DNA from: Reticulitermes speratus
Taxonomy: Eukaryota > Arthropoda > Insecta > Blattodea > Rhinotermitidae
Reading direction: 5' to 3'
NCBI GenBank assembly: GCA_021186555.1
Contig: JAJKFL010000007.1
Coordinates: 32,525,827 to 32,589,826, forward strand
Length of the DNA: 64,000 nt
Shown here one piece after another: positions 12,178 through 23,957 of this stretch. Within the stretch, counting starts at the first letter, position 1. Every line of letters starts with the position of its first letter. The notes below the pieces were generated by a model that was not told the DNA's origin, did no database searches, and saw only the letters and a list, made by a program, of their open reading frames with translations. The position numbers and the translations under genes were made by a program.

Positions 12178-12345
12178 CCAACTAACTAACTAACTAACTA
12201 ACTCCATGGAGCACAGTCCTTCTTGAGAAGCTAACAGGTCGTCAGCTAGTCAAGAAATTCCCCGCATTTTATGGAACCCGAAGGTTCATTACCGCACTCA
12301 CAAGAGCCCGCCACCTGTCCCTATCCTGAGCCATATTCTACACTG
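12178..12345 (-). mobile_element. LINE L1a 3' end with (TTAG)n tail
   Basis: On the minus strand the element ends ctccatggagttagttagtt. The tail is six copies of a 4-base unit (12181-12202). The plus strand reads ttgagaagctaacaggtcgt and cattaccgcactcacaagag. Confidence 0.85.
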
Positions 12346-12850
12346 CTGACTTAATTTCCCTCAAAACCTTTTCAATATTATTCACGTATCTATCCAAAAG
12401 TCGAATGTGCCCTTCTGCCTTCTGTAGATTTATTTTATTAAAAATTATTATTACTTTAATTATTTCTCGTTTTAATGATTTTTTTTTCAAACACAAAAGT
12501 TCAGAAACTGGGTCTGTTTTCATCATAGTTGCGAAAACACCCATTTTCCCCCCAAAAAAAGTCGCATTCGAAGAAATTAAATTTTCCGAAATGCCATATC
12601 CGAAAAGCATCACGACAGTCGACACCGCCTAAGATATGTCATGTTACTGTCTTATCGTCAACGTTTAATATAGCTTAATTACGTTTTTTCGCTTTACGAA
12701 TGAGATATGCTTTTATCAGTGAATGTACTGGCCTCATAAAATCAATTTTCCAGAGTTTCCCTCCTTTCTTTGTTATTCTTCTTACTTTATGATTTAATGC
12801 TATTTGACGCCACCTGTTTACTTCCCTTATGTGAACACTTCTGGTTCTTA

Positions 12851-13127
12851 AATTGCGCTACAAGCCGGAACATCGCGGGTTCGATTCCCGATGGTGTCAC
12901 TGGAATTTTTCATTGACATAATCGTTTCGGTCGCACTATGGCCCTGGGGTCGCCTCAGCCTCTAACAGAAATGAGTACCAGGAATCTTTCCTGGGGGGTA
13001 AAGGCGGCCGGTGCGTAAGGCTGACAACCTTACCACCTTCATGTGCCGATTGTCTAGAAATCTGGGAGCCTCAACCTCCTGGAAACCTAAGGGCCTGTCC
13101 AGGCCTGTAATGGGGTTGCTTTACCTC
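12851..13127 (+). mobile_element. SINE-A copy, 5' truncated
   Basis: Keeps the B box ggttcgattcc and body cagcctctaacagaaatgag through cctgtccaggcctgtaatgg. The A-box half is missing. Confidence 0.85.
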
Positions 13128-14246
13128 CCTTCGCGCAAGTATGAATTTTCCAAATGGCTGCGAAATGCTCTTGGGCCAAAATTATTTTTTTATCTCAGAA
13201 ACAACAAGGACGTGTTATAGTCCTTTTATATTGTCAGCCGAACAATGGCTCAGGCAAATGGCCGTGATCCTTTGCGGGCCAGTCCATGAGGGATTGTGGT
13301 GGACAAAGTGGCCCTGGTACAGGGTGTTTCCCGACTGCTTCAGATCTGCCCTGTCAGTATTATTCTGTCAAATGTCAATAATCATGTCACTCATCTATCA
13401 CCATCGTTATACAATCTTAGTAACTGAAGCTTCCTTAAACTAACGCTTTAAAATATTAATATAATTATTTCGTATATCTTATATATTACATTTTTTTAAA
13501 GCAATGCTTTTCTTTTTGTGTATTCTGCAAGTGAACTGTAACAAGTTCAACGCAAAATTGTACATTAATCTTCTTTAAATTAATAAATTATTTTTGTTTC
13601 TTTATAAAACTTTTTTAAACATAAAATAACTAACTTTTCTTGGGACACAAATATGCGTTAGGATTTAGTTAGAATATCAAAAAAGGAACGCGATACGAAA
13701 GCTTTAAAAACACCAATATCAGTTTTTCCCATCTGTGTAGAACTGTATGTACACATATTTTAGTACAAGTGTACTATACTGAGAATGTTTACATGAAACT
13801 CGGTTGTGAATTACAAGTGGAAACTCCTGTACATATATGAACTCCTAGATGCAGGCAGTGTCGTGTTCCGGGTATCCGAACAGCTATTTTCTCGTTGATA
13901 TCGTCACTTCACAGCACGTTGCCTGGTAACAGCACGCCACCTATCACCCCACCGCTTGCCGCTCGTCATCTGTTTCCAGGTGGATGAGCAGAGTACTCAC
14001 TCGGTGCAAATTGCAACTTGAGGCGGAAATCGGCGTGTTTCCATAGAGGGAAGCGGATATCTATAGCGCGATCTGTGTAAGAACCGAGGAACTAACAACA
14101 ATGAACCTTTGAGTATTCACAGTCGTTTATATCTGGTAAGGAAGAATTTGTTTTTAAGTTGACGTTCCTAGCAGTGGGTTAGATTTGTGTTCCGTAGTCG
14201 TAAGAATTATATATTTATAAAAACATTTTATTATTACTGTTTACAA
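13128..14246. other. No gene seen; possible GC-richer segment
   Basis: Mostly AT-rich. A less AT-rich stretch at 13860-14100 followed by ctg|gtaagg at 14138 could be a 5' non-coding exon of a gene, but nothing supports this beyond composition and the donor-like site. Confidence 0.3.
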
Positions 14247-14386
14247 ACCAACAAAATGCACATCACTTTCACTTCTATTATTTATTCATCAACCCCTACA
14301 TATGTTTCTGTCTTATATAAGACCATCTTCAGGGGGTCATAAACATATGTAGGGGATAATTGAAAGTGAAGTGCATTTCGTTGGTG
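14247..14386. mobile_element. Compact hammerhead element (~140 bp)
   Basis: Ends ccaacaaaatgcacatcact and agtgaagtgcatttcgttgg are inverted. One ribozyme-like core lies between. No coding capacity. Confidence 0.8.
14291..14338 (-). ncRNA. Candidate type I hammerhead ribozyme
   Basis: Minus strand: helix I GACCCC pairs with GGGGUU. The core is CUGAAGA, then one U, then helix II GUCUU/AAGAC, then GAAA, palindromic ACAUAUGU for helix III and cleavage-type UA before GGGG. All strictly required core bases are present. Confidence 0.75.
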
Positions 14387-14879
14387 TTTTAATACCGAAA
14401 CGCGCAACGAGTATACAACACGAAGAAAATATTTACGGAATATTTTTTTTGTGGCCGAAACATGTAGTAAGAAAGGGATTGTTGGTGGCTTTCAATTCAA
14501 TTAAATACATTGGTTATCCCACTTTCAACAAATTTTAGAAACCTAATAGCGTGCTGTGATACATATCTCAGAAATTTACAAACCCCTCAGTCTGGGGTTA
14601 AGATAAATATACAGGGTGTTTGTTTTAGTGAAGTGGGTTTACGTTATTAAGGTTTACAAAGAATGTGGATTTTAAACAGTGAATTGTAAAAATGCACGGC
14701 GAGACTAATATAAAATTTTATTGTTAGTGAACCGAGTGGAACAGTTGGTCTGGCATGATTCGGTAAGACTGGTACTTCCAGACTGACTTCCTCTTGCATG
14801 CAATTTGCATTTGTAGTAGCTATATGCAACGAAGTTTGACCTATTTCTCGAAGCATGGTCTTTCTTACATTTGAACCTA

Positions 14880-15075
14880 CAAGGGGCGAAGTTAAAGGCC
14901 AGTTACATCTCTTGATGGCCTGAGATTTTCTGCCTTAGACTGAACATTTAAATTGCTACAAAGCAAACACACAGAGACCGGCATTGGGCATGCTAGGCCA
15001 TTCGTCACTACATTTTTAGGAGTAGCATATGGTCTCTTAGAACGGTCACTTATAACTAGCCTTATTGTTGTTGTC
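14880..15075. repeat. Dispersed repeat F, copy 1
   Basis: Contains aacatttaaattgctacaaa and gcatgctaggccattcgtca. A second copy is at 39935-40075. Family not recognised. Confidence 0.7.
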
Positions 15076-15352
15076 AAGTGATATCGTTCTGCTTTAGGTG
15101 TTACGCCAGTTAACGCAATGGTAATTACATGTAGCAAAGTACAAATTTTATCACCAGTTAATCTTGAAGACAAGAATTTTTTATCAGTATGGTGTGTTTC
15201 AGGCACTGGTCATCTTTCAGTATTGTTGGAGACGCATTCTTTAAAGTTTTTAGATCTAAGATTCTTACTTTTGTGTAATGTCTTCGTCAGCCCACCACAT
15301 GCTGGCAGGGATATAGGTACTGTTGTAAAATATGCAATATTCATTCATTCCG

Positions 15353-15545
15353 TAGTCTGTCTTACGACAGGTCCGTAGCTTCTTCATTCTGCAGTCTGTC
15401 TTACGACAGTTCCATTGCCTCTTCATTCTGTAGTCTGTCTTACGACAGGTCCGTAGCCTCTTCATTCTGCAGTCTGTCTTACGACAGGTCCGTAGCTTCT
15501 TCATTCTGTAGTCTGTCTTACGACAGGTCCGTAGCCTCTTCCAAA
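15353..15545 (-). repeat. 39-bp tandem repeat at a LINE 3' end, 5 copies
   Basis: Unit contains tctgtcttacgacaggtccg. The unit is 39 bp (13 codons), so the minus-strand frame 15265-15504 reads RTCRKTD every 13 residues. It extends the LINE sequence at 15518. Confidence 0.88.
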
Positions 15546-15910
15546 GCGAGTTCCCACAGAGTGCGATCTAGTGCTTCCTCTTTCAATTTCCAGTATCTTC
15601 TCTTTTCCTCAAGGTCATCCAGTAGTTGCTTACTTCTTCTCCCTCGTCTTCCCGTCATTTCTATCTTTCCTTCTAACTTTCCTTCAATCACATGTTTCAG
15701 AAGGCAGTTTCTACGCAAGATGTGACCAATCCAGTTAGCCTTTCTTCTTTCTATTGTATGTACGATATTCCTCTCCTCCTTGACTCTGTGTAATATTTCT
15801 TCATTTCTCACACGATCGGTCCAAATGATCTTCTCCATTCTTCTCCAGCACCACATTTCAAAACTTTCCAGATACTTCTGATCAATATGCCATTCCTTTT
15901 TAATTTCTAT
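15500..15910 (-). mobile_element. LINE reverse transcriptase C-terminus (family L2a)
   Basis: Minus-strand frame 15518-15856 reads KANWIGHILRRNCLLKHVIE and RRGRRSKQLLDDL, the conserved post-RT C-terminal block (W.GH..R) of RTE/CR1-like LINEs. The upstream RT domain is absent, so this is a 5'-truncated insertion. Confidence 0.85.
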
Positions 15911-16066
15911 TTAATTTTTAATTTTAATTCGATCCCCGGACCGTCCAGCTTGGTAAGTAATAGGCTACCAATCATTTCTCATTTTTACGATGTTATTAAT
16001 TCATTGCAGTAAAAAGTCTGATGCCTTTTTTTTCCGATTTTTCAACAATACGAACATATTTAGGGT

Positions 16067-16352
16067 GGGCCGGGATAGCGTAGTCAGTATAGCGACGCGC
16101 TACGAGCTGGACGGTCCGGGGATCGAATCCCGGTGGGGGCGAGATTTTCCGCAACCGTCCAGACCGGCCCTGGGGCCCACCAAGCCTCCTGTACAATGGG
16201 TACCGGGTCTCTTTCCCGGGGGTAAAGCGGTCGGGGCATGGAGTTTACCCCCACCCTCATCTAGTGCCAGGGTTAAAGAAAGAATAGAGCTATACCTCTA
16301 ATCACCCTCTGGGCCTTCATGGCCCGTTCTAGGGAGAACTTTACCTTTAACT
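16067..16352 (+). mobile_element. SINE-B, full-length-looking copy
   Basis: A box tagcgtagtcagtatagcga, B box ggggatcgaatcccggtggg, body ttccgcaaccgtccagaccg, and tail actttacctttaacttt. The best reference copy of this family in the window. Confidence 0.93.
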
Positions 16353-16427
16353 TTACGAATATATTTAGGGGTTGTATTGGTAGGCCTATTTAGGAGCCGA
16401 AAAGTATTTCGTGGTTGCTATATGTAC

Positions 16428-16600
16428 AGTCAGGTTTAACAGTATACATTTTGCATCTTGCCCACAGAGGGTATTTATGCGTCCGTTATTATTCTAGCAT
16501 CAAACAGTAGCTTCTATCCATACAATATTAACCTAGTGGTATTTCTAGTAGAATAACAGTGTTCTCTGCGCGGTACGAATTGAGTATTTAAATTTAATGT
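16428..16600. repeat. Diverged copy related to the 114-bp array
   Basis: Recognised by caggtttaac...ttgcccacagagggtatttatg and ctctgcgcggtacgaattga. Confidence 0.55.
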
Positions 16601-17380
16601 AGATTAATAGCGTTTAATTCGCTTGGCCCTCTTTAAAATGTGTATACAGAACTATGTATAGTTGACATAGGTCGAGATCTGCCACTCCTGACGTCAGAGG
16701 GGACACTCCAAGGCGACTAAAAATATGACTGTAATGGTCAGTAGCTAATTACGTAGTAAGATCTGTTTATGATCCATTCGACGTGGGGCGTCTCTATGTC
16801 AAGATGGAGACTGACTTAACTGACAGCTGCAGCGTAACTTTGACTTGGTCTTCAAAGGATTAACTTAGTTCATTGAAGACGTATTTAATCGGTCTTTAAT
16901 ATTTGGCGGTGCCACTTGGTGCGTTTTGAATTACACGGATCATTTCTGTCGCAGTCGTTTTAAAATACGGCTACACAGGTGCATATTTACCACCTATTAC
17001 TAATATTGAAAATTTTCAGATTTTGGGTTTGATTTCACCTCAGAATTTCGCGCCACCTCTACAGAATAACACGAATAAGATAGGTTACTTTTATACTAAC
17101 GTATTCGATACGTTGCAAATAATGCATTTAAGAAACACTTGTGGGTATAAATAATAGAAATCAGAAGCAAGTGGCTGTGGGCACCTACAGGAGCGCGTGG
17201 TGGGGGTCGCTGAAATAGACTTAACAAAATCATTTCTTTCTCTGACATGCTGAACCACCAAGTTGCTACTAATAACCCGCGGCATTTGAAGAAATATACA
17301 AACAGACTTGAACGGGATGAAGAGTAAAATCAGGAAAAAATACAGCAGAAACTGGGGGAAGACAAAGAACTTCCCCCCCC

Positions 17381-17768
17381 CCAATGGCTCGACAGCCCCT
17401 TGGGGGCCTAGACCGAATCATTGTTCGAGGCTTCACGATCACACTCAGACACACCACACTCGGTAGGACTCCTCTGGACGAGTGATCAGCCCGACGCAGA
17501 GACCTCTACCTGACAACACACAACACTCACAAGAGACAGACATCCATGCCCTAGGCGGGATTTTTTTCCCCCTGTCCCGTTATTTCCCATTGATCCATTT
17601 TGTACTTTTAAATCTTTTCGTCCTTCTTCATGTCACTTTATGTTCCATACTGGTCCTTATACAACAAACACAACACAGACATGCATGTCCCCGGCGGGAT
17701 TCGAACCCACAATCCCAGTAAGCGAGCGGCCACAGACCCACGCCTTAGACCGCACGGCCACTGGGATC
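17381..17768 (-). mobile_element. SINE-D copy with internal duplication
   Basis: The minus strand starts with a tRNA-like head (complement of ggcgggattcgaacccacaa at 17693) and ends at the complement of ggctcgacagccccttgggg. The motif cagacatccatg...ggcgggatt occurs twice (17535 and 17680), as if two copies were nested. A sense copy of the family is at 49870-50045. Confidence 0.7.
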
Positions 17769-17769
17769 G

Positions 17770-19150
17770 GCAAAAGAACTCTTAATGTTGTTATTTAAAT
17801 GCGATGTCACTTGCTAAGATTCCATAGTGTGGGGGGGGGGGGGAAGATAAAGAAAGAGAACAGATATAGACCATGAGACAAATGATGAACAGAAAGGGAG
17901 ATGTAGAAGTTGAAATAATACATGCTTAAGAAGTTTGAGGGTGGGGGAAATTGGACGAACGTTTTTTGCAATCAATAACTCCATGGCTAATTATTCTTCC
18001 AGATCAATTGTGCCATTTCAAAAACATACTTATAATATTAAAATGTTCGATTTTTAACTAACGAGTTTTGTAAACCAACTGTACACGGTCCCGTCATGTG
18101 ATGGGACTAACCTAATATTCACGCGCTATCCCACGTCGTCTGTAACTAGAATTTCCACAGATAGCCTTTCAATTTGTGCGTTTGTAAATATTACAGCCTT
18201 ACAGGAGTACTGTGCAATGACCGACGATGCTATGCCGATTGATACAGCGGTACCTCTTGACTGCTTCGTAAGGACAACTGCCATCTGGCGGAACTGTCTT
18301 CAACTAATCTCTCACACATTCACGAATGAAGCGCGATGTATAAGGTACATGTACACTATTTAAAGCAAAAAACGTACAGTACCGATACAAGAATCCGCAT
18401 ATTTTACTGAAATAGTCCTGGGTTTTACAACATATTTGGAATTATAAACTATTTATGTAATTTTATTTTAAGCCTACGTGGTTATTTTGATAAACAGTAA
18501 AAGGATGGTGCAGATTTATTGTAAAAATATATTTTAGAAACTTAGGGCTTTGTGGGAAAATTAGATTTTCATAGACGAACATGTAAGTTTCAACTCTCAT
18601 CAACAGGGTGTAGTCCTAATAGGTAACCCCAGCATCTATATATTTTTTTTTAAATAACAGCTTCGCGTTTCCCTCTCCTCTACCAGTAAGTCATATTGAT
18701 GCCGACTGTAGGAAATTAGCATGGAATGGAGTCTTTGAAGTCTGCTAGAACCTGCGATGATATTTTCAGGCCCCCTAGGGACGCGAGGGTGGAAGCAAGC
18801 AAGCGAGAAAGCATCAAGAACCGGATAATCTAATTCTCCCCGCTACGCGACCTTTCATCATCAATAGCAGGGTCATTTTGTTCGTGAAGGGGATGGGGGG
18901 GTGGAAGTTGCTCTTGTAATGGCAACAACGTACCCTGATTGCCGTCATAAGTGCATGGCGTGTGTTTCTGCATGTTATAATGTACGTTAGCCAGGAACCA
19001 GGATCGAACCTAGGCTGCTCGTTGAAGTGCTGTTTGGCCAATGTAGTATCCAGATATACCTCTTACTTACCTTGATACTAATATGTAACAGAACTCTCAA
19101 AGGCTGCTCTCCTGATACACATACTTCTAGACCTACATACCTGTCACTAT
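17770..19150. other. No gene seen
   Basis: Contains a 13-base G run at 17831. No recognised family or reading frame. Confidence 0.5.
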
Positions 19151-19159
19151 CATTAACTA

Positions 19160-19860
19160 AACTAACTCCATGTAGCACAGTCCTTCTTGAGAAGCTAACA
19201 GGTCGTCAGCTAGTCAAGAAATTCGCCGCGTTTTATGGAACCCGAAGGTTCATTACCGCACTCACAACAGCCCGTCACCTGTCCCTATCCTGAGCCATAT
19301 CAATCCAGTCCATGCCCCCCCATCCCACTTCTTGAAGATCCATTTTAATATTATCCTCCCATCTACGCCTGGGTCTTCCAAGTGGTTCCTTCCCTCAGGT
19401 CTCCCCACCAAAACCCTGTATGCACCTCTCCACTCGCCCTTACGTGCTACATGCCCCACCCACATCATTCTTCTTGATTTGATCACCCGAATAATATTTG
19501 GTGATGAGTACAGATCATTAAGTTCCTCGTTATGTAGTCTTCTCCACTCCCCGTTACCCCGTCCCTCTTAGGCCCAAATATCCTCAGCACCCTATTCTCG
19601 AACACCCTCAGCCTATGTTCCTCCCTCAGTGTGACAGACCAAGTTTCACACCCATACAAAACAACAACACAATTACAGTTCTGTATATCTTAATGTTTTG
19701 TATTTTTGTACAGCAAACTGTAAGACACAAGATCCTGCACCGAATGATAACAAGCATTCCCCGACTTCAATCTGCTCTTAATTTCTTCCTGGATGGAATT
19801 TTGATTTGTTAGGGTTGTTCCCAAATATTTGAACTGTTCCACCCTTTCAAAGGATTTATT
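19160..19860 (-). mobile_element. LINE L1a 3' part, longest copy
   Basis: The minus-strand frame at 19262-19486 reads [20 protein letters not shown] and [14 protein letters not shown], the C-terminal block after the reverse transcriptase. It then runs into the 3' end (complement of gagaagctaacaggtcgtca). Several frameshifts. Confidence 0.85.
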
Positions 19861-20153
19861 ATCTAACTTTATGTTGTGATTTTGTCCTGCATTCTGTCTC
19901 TATCATTATCAATGTCATTATCATCATCAGCCACTTGGCTGTCATATAATCAGCTGTATGTTGTTCGTCCATTAGCACTAATGCTGAGACACCTTGACTA
20001 CTCTGATTAGAACTCTGTATAGCAGACCTAAACTTATTTTTGTCGATATTTTGTTTAGTTTGTTTAATTTTAAATTGCAGTTTACTTAAGGGCATAGATA
20101 AGCTAATAAAATTATTTTTAGCCCTTTGGCACATATTGATGGAACTTGTCATA

Positions 20154-20424
20154 AAAGGTAAAGTTCACCCTAGAACAGGCCATGAAGGCCCAGAGGGGGA
20201 GTAGAGGTATATCTCTACTCTTTCTTTAACCTTGGCGCTAGATGGGAGTGGGTGGTCAACGCCACGCCCAGACCGCTTTACCCCCACGAAAGAGACCCGA
20301 TACCCATTTTATGGGAGGCTGGGTTGGCCCCAGGGCCGGTCTAACAAGGTTGCGGAAAATCTCGCCTTCACCGGGATTCGATCCCCGTAGCGAGTCGCTA
20401 TACCGACTGAGCTATCCCGGTTCA
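20154..20424 (-). mobile_element. SINE-B copy
   Basis: Complete in outline: tail complement aaaggtaaagttcaccctag on the left, head complement gactgagctatcccggttca on the right. Confidence 0.88.
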
Positions 20425-20928
20425 CGGAACTTGAAAAACTAAACCAAATAAAATAACGCTGCCTTAGCGAAGAAAAATTTGCAGAAAGTACTTCGACGCC
20501 AGCCCCATCGCACTATGAGAGAGGAATCATAATTTATGAACACACTGTAAATTGCTGCATCTCACGTTTCTACCTCGACGTTTGGGTGGAAACAGAACCA
20601 GTATGTAACTTTGATATTCAAATACGCGCTTTTGCACCACAAAGAGCACTCATTGTTAACATTTAGCATAGATAACTAACAATGGGTTCGCTGCGGTTGC
20701 TTCCTATTACCCGCTCCGCGTCAATGAACGAAACCGAATACTCAAAGGTAGTCTGGCCACGTCATCGTGACTCGTGACGTGTCACAACAGTATTATCTAA
20801 CAGTCTGACTGATTCCATTAAAACATTACTGTTTTTCAGCGATGGGGGAAGGTGGGTGAATATAGTGAAAATAAAATCAGACCCAGCGCTTGAGGTGATT
20901 AAGGAAAGAGTGCTGAAAACTATTTAGA

Positions 20929-20936
20929 CGTTAGAG
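20929..20936. repeat. Left target-site duplication of the hAT element
   Basis: CGTTAGAG, repeated at 22022-22029. An 8-bp duplication is the hAT signature. Confidence 0.8.
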
Positions 20937-22021
20937 CAGTGCTTTCCAAACCTGGGTAAATTACCCAAAATTGGATAAAAGTGGTTTTTCTTTGGGTAAC
21001 GACACACCTCGGAATACACATTAAAATTTGTCGTAAAAGTGTAGAAGAAGAAGTACTCTGAAGAACGTGATCAGTCAGTGTGCACCGATACTCTAAAACA
21101 GTCTAACAGTGGCATTATACTCATTAGCTGGGACCTGGGTGATGAAATGTGCATGGTGAATAATTACCAAATTGTTTGTGGCTGCTAAAATGTTTAGAGA
21201 TGTTTAAAATAAAGACATTGCATCAAACATAATGTTTGTGGCGCTAAAATGTTTAGAGATGTTTAAAACAAAGACATTGCATCAAATATATTGTTTGCTT
21301 CCTATTTTTTTACCGATCTCTCTTCACTTGTCAAATATGTTTTCTGTGCAGTTAGTGTTTTACCAACATGGGTAAAAAGGGCTTTCTGATAAGCGGTTTT
21401 GGGTAAAAAGGACTTTCTGATAAGTGGTTTTGGGTAAAAAGGACTTTCTGATAAGCGGTTTTGGGTAAAAAGAACTTTCTGATAAGCGGGTTTGGGTAAA
21501 AAGGACTTTCTGATAAGCGGTTTATAGATTGATAAAAAAGGACTTTCTGAAAGGGTTTTGGGTAAAAAGGACTTTCTGACATAAAAGACTGTGTGTTTGG
21601 GTAAAAAGGACTTTCTGATAAGCGGTTTGGGTAAAAAGGACTTGATCCTGTAAAGGACTTTGTATTTTGGGTAAAAATTTGTAGCTTTGTGGATTAAAGT
21701 GGTTTTGGGTAAAAAGGACTTTCAGAATAAGTGGTTTTGGGTAAAAAGGACTTTCTGATAAGCGGGTTTTGGGTAAAAAGGACTTTCTGATAAGTGGTTT
21801 TGGGTAAAAAGGATTTTCTGATAAGCGGTTTTGGGTAAAAAGGACTTTCTGATAAGCGGGTTTGGGTAAAAAGGACTTTCTGATAAGCGGTTTTGGGTAA
21901 AAAGAACTTTCTGATAAGTGGTTTTGGGTAAAAAGGACTTTCTGATAAGCGGTTTTGGGTAAAAAGGACCTTTCTGATAAGCGGTTTTGGGTAATGAAGG
22001 AAAAAGTTTGGGAAGCACTGC
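20937..22021. mobile_element. Non-autonomous hAT element
   Basis: Starts CAGTGCTTTCCAAACCTGGG and ends GTTTGGGAAGCACTG(C), classic hAT ends. Flanked by CGTTAGAG. The inside is filled mainly by a minisatellite. No transposase frame. Confidence 0.85.
21365..21995. repeat. 31-bp minisatellite inside the hAT element
   Basis: Unit ttgggtaaaaaggactttct plus gataagcggtt, about 18 copies with deletions near 21560-21720. The unit resembles the element's own subterminal cctgggtaaa...gggtaac text (20951-21000). Minus-strand frames with repeated NHLSESPFYP are by-products. Confidence 0.93.
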
Positions 22022-22154
22022 CGTTAGAGGAAGGAAAAATGGAGTTAAATGGTTACATTCCAAATAAGTTAAGTGCAGATTGAATTTAGGGGAATTAACC
22101 TCATAAACGTTTATCTTTTCTCCACCTATCTAAAAATGTAAAGGTTAAAATAAA

Positions 22155-22322
22155 AAGGTAAAGGTAAAGCTCACCCTAAACAGGCCATGAAGGCCCAGAG
22201 GGGGAGTACAGGTATAGCTCTACTCTTTCTTTAACCTCGGCGCTAGATACGGGTGGGTGGTCAACGCCACGCCCGGCCGCTTTACCCCCGGGAATGACCC
22301 GGTACCCATTGTACAGGAGGCT
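22155..22322 (-). mobile_element. SINE-B half copy abutting SINE-A
   Basis: Runs normally to gtacaggaggct and then switches at about 22323 into SINE-A. The missing half is not found on the other side. Confidence 0.8.
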
Positions 22323-22324
22323 GT

Positions 22325-22620
22325 GGCACGCGGTGGCGCAGTTGGTTGAGGCACTGCGCTACAAGCCGGAAGGTCGCGGGTTCGATTCCCGATGAGGTCA
22401 TTGGATTTTTCTTGATTAATCCTTCCGGCCGCACTCAGCCTCTAACAGAAATGAGTACCAGGGATATTTCCTGGGGGGTTAAAGAGGCCGGTGCGTAGGG
22501 CTGACAACCTTACCACCTTCATGTGCTGATTGTCTTGAAATCTTGGAGCCTCAGACTTCTAGACCCTTAGGGCCTATCCAGGCCTGTACAGGGATTGCTT
22601 TACCCTTCTTACCTTTACCT
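22325..22620 (+). mobile_element. SINE-A, full-length-looking copy
   Basis: A box ggtggcgcagttggttgagg, B box cgcgggttcgattcccgatg, body cagcctctaacagaaatgag, tail ttacctttacct. The head is tRNA-derived, but this is not a tRNA gene because the 3' half does not close an acceptor stem. Confidence 0.92.
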
Positions 22621-22807
22621 GTTCATGTGGTACACTTCAAGGTTTTGGATCATTCGGGATCATTCGGTGTGCATTTTACGAAACATCACTTTAATATCAC
22701 TCTTGGCTCTTCTTGTGCCAGTGGTTCTCTATAACCTGTCACAGTGACTAATATGTCAACTTACTAGAGGACAAACCCATTAACAATCTTAAAAAATGCA
22801 ATCAATA

Positions 22808-23520
22808 TACAGGTAGCCCTCGATTTGCGCCGGTCCAATTTGCGCCGATTCAGAATAACGCCGATTTTGAAACCAGGAGGTCAAAAAGTGAAAAAAATAT
22901 ATATATTTTACTATTATTTATAACGTTTTACAATTTTTCTCGTACTGCTTCTTATACTAAATCGTAATTCTTACATCGCTGATGTAAGAGGAAGAGGAGG
23001 AAAGAGAGGAAGAAGAACTTCCTCTACGTGAAATGAAGACAAGCGATCTCCAGCGCATCCTCTCAGACATAGATAAAATCAACTGAGCTCTGCGAGATTG
23101 ACCATGACTGGAAGCGGAGTGCTACAGCGAAGAGGAGCGTTATGGCATCCGTGAGGCCTTATCGTGACATTTTGATAGAAAGAAAGAAGAAATCACGACA
23201 GTCTACACTGCATGCTTGCTTTAAAAAACGTGACGATCCTCAACCAGTGACTTCGTCACAGAACTAACGACTGCTTCATTACGCCATTGCGGTTGTAAGT
23301 GTACAAAATATATTTTTTAAATTCCCTTTATTATATTTACGTTATTTCACAGCTTTAAATGCAACTGCCATTATATTACTCGTCGATGTTTAGGTGCCGG
23401 GAACGCATGTCATTGACTTCCCATTGATTTACATTGTAAAATCGTTTCAATTTACGCGGATTCCGATTACGTTGGTTCGTCCAGGAACGCATCCCCGGCG
23501 TAAATCGAGGGCTACCTGTA
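22808..23520. mobile_element. Pogo/Tigger-like element, ~710 bp, degenerate
   Basis: Terminal inverted repeats tacaggtagccctcgatttg and aaatcgagggctacctgta. Inside is a charged coding-like remnant (gaagaggaggaaagagagga at 22989, then ttcgtcacagaac), consistent with a Tigger transposase C-terminus. No intact frame. Confidence 0.8.
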
Positions 23521-23957
23521 ACTACATATTTATTACGTAGAATAAAGCTGCATGTTTCGGCCTGTAAACGCCATCATCAAGTTAGATTGAACAATTTACG
23601 CAAAGAATTAAATAAAATATAAAAACATATACAGTGCGTGAACCCTTATGTCTTGTTCTACAAACAATGTTACTTAACAACCAGCCACGTTTACCAATAC
23701 CAAATATTACTACGAGTTCTGTAGTTCAGATATCTTTATCAGGAGTTAGTCTAAACGTCTGTACAATCTTAAGAAGGACAAATTTTTTTTTACATATTCA
23801 CTGCCTGGATAAAACCAGCATTACTCCATTCTCCCACACCTTAATGTAAATTGAAGACACCCAGTCCGTGGGCTCATCAGATAAAGTGCACCCTGCAACA
23901 AATCAGAGGAGCATTATTTGTTCTAAATAAGCATGCAGCTTATTAAATAACAACATT

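Noticed and set aside
13860..14141. SERAC1 promoter and first exon
   Set aside because: Only less AT-rich DNA and a donor-like ctg|gtaagg; the distance to the next exon (15 kb) and lack of a coding match make it unsupported.
21352..22063. Minus-strand repeat proteins with SESPFYPK motifs
   Set aside because: By-products of the 31-bp array in the hAT element; frames break with each indel.
22325..22400. tRNA gene
   Set aside because: A and B boxes are present but the acceptor stem does not close, and the sequence continues into a SINE body seen elsewhere.
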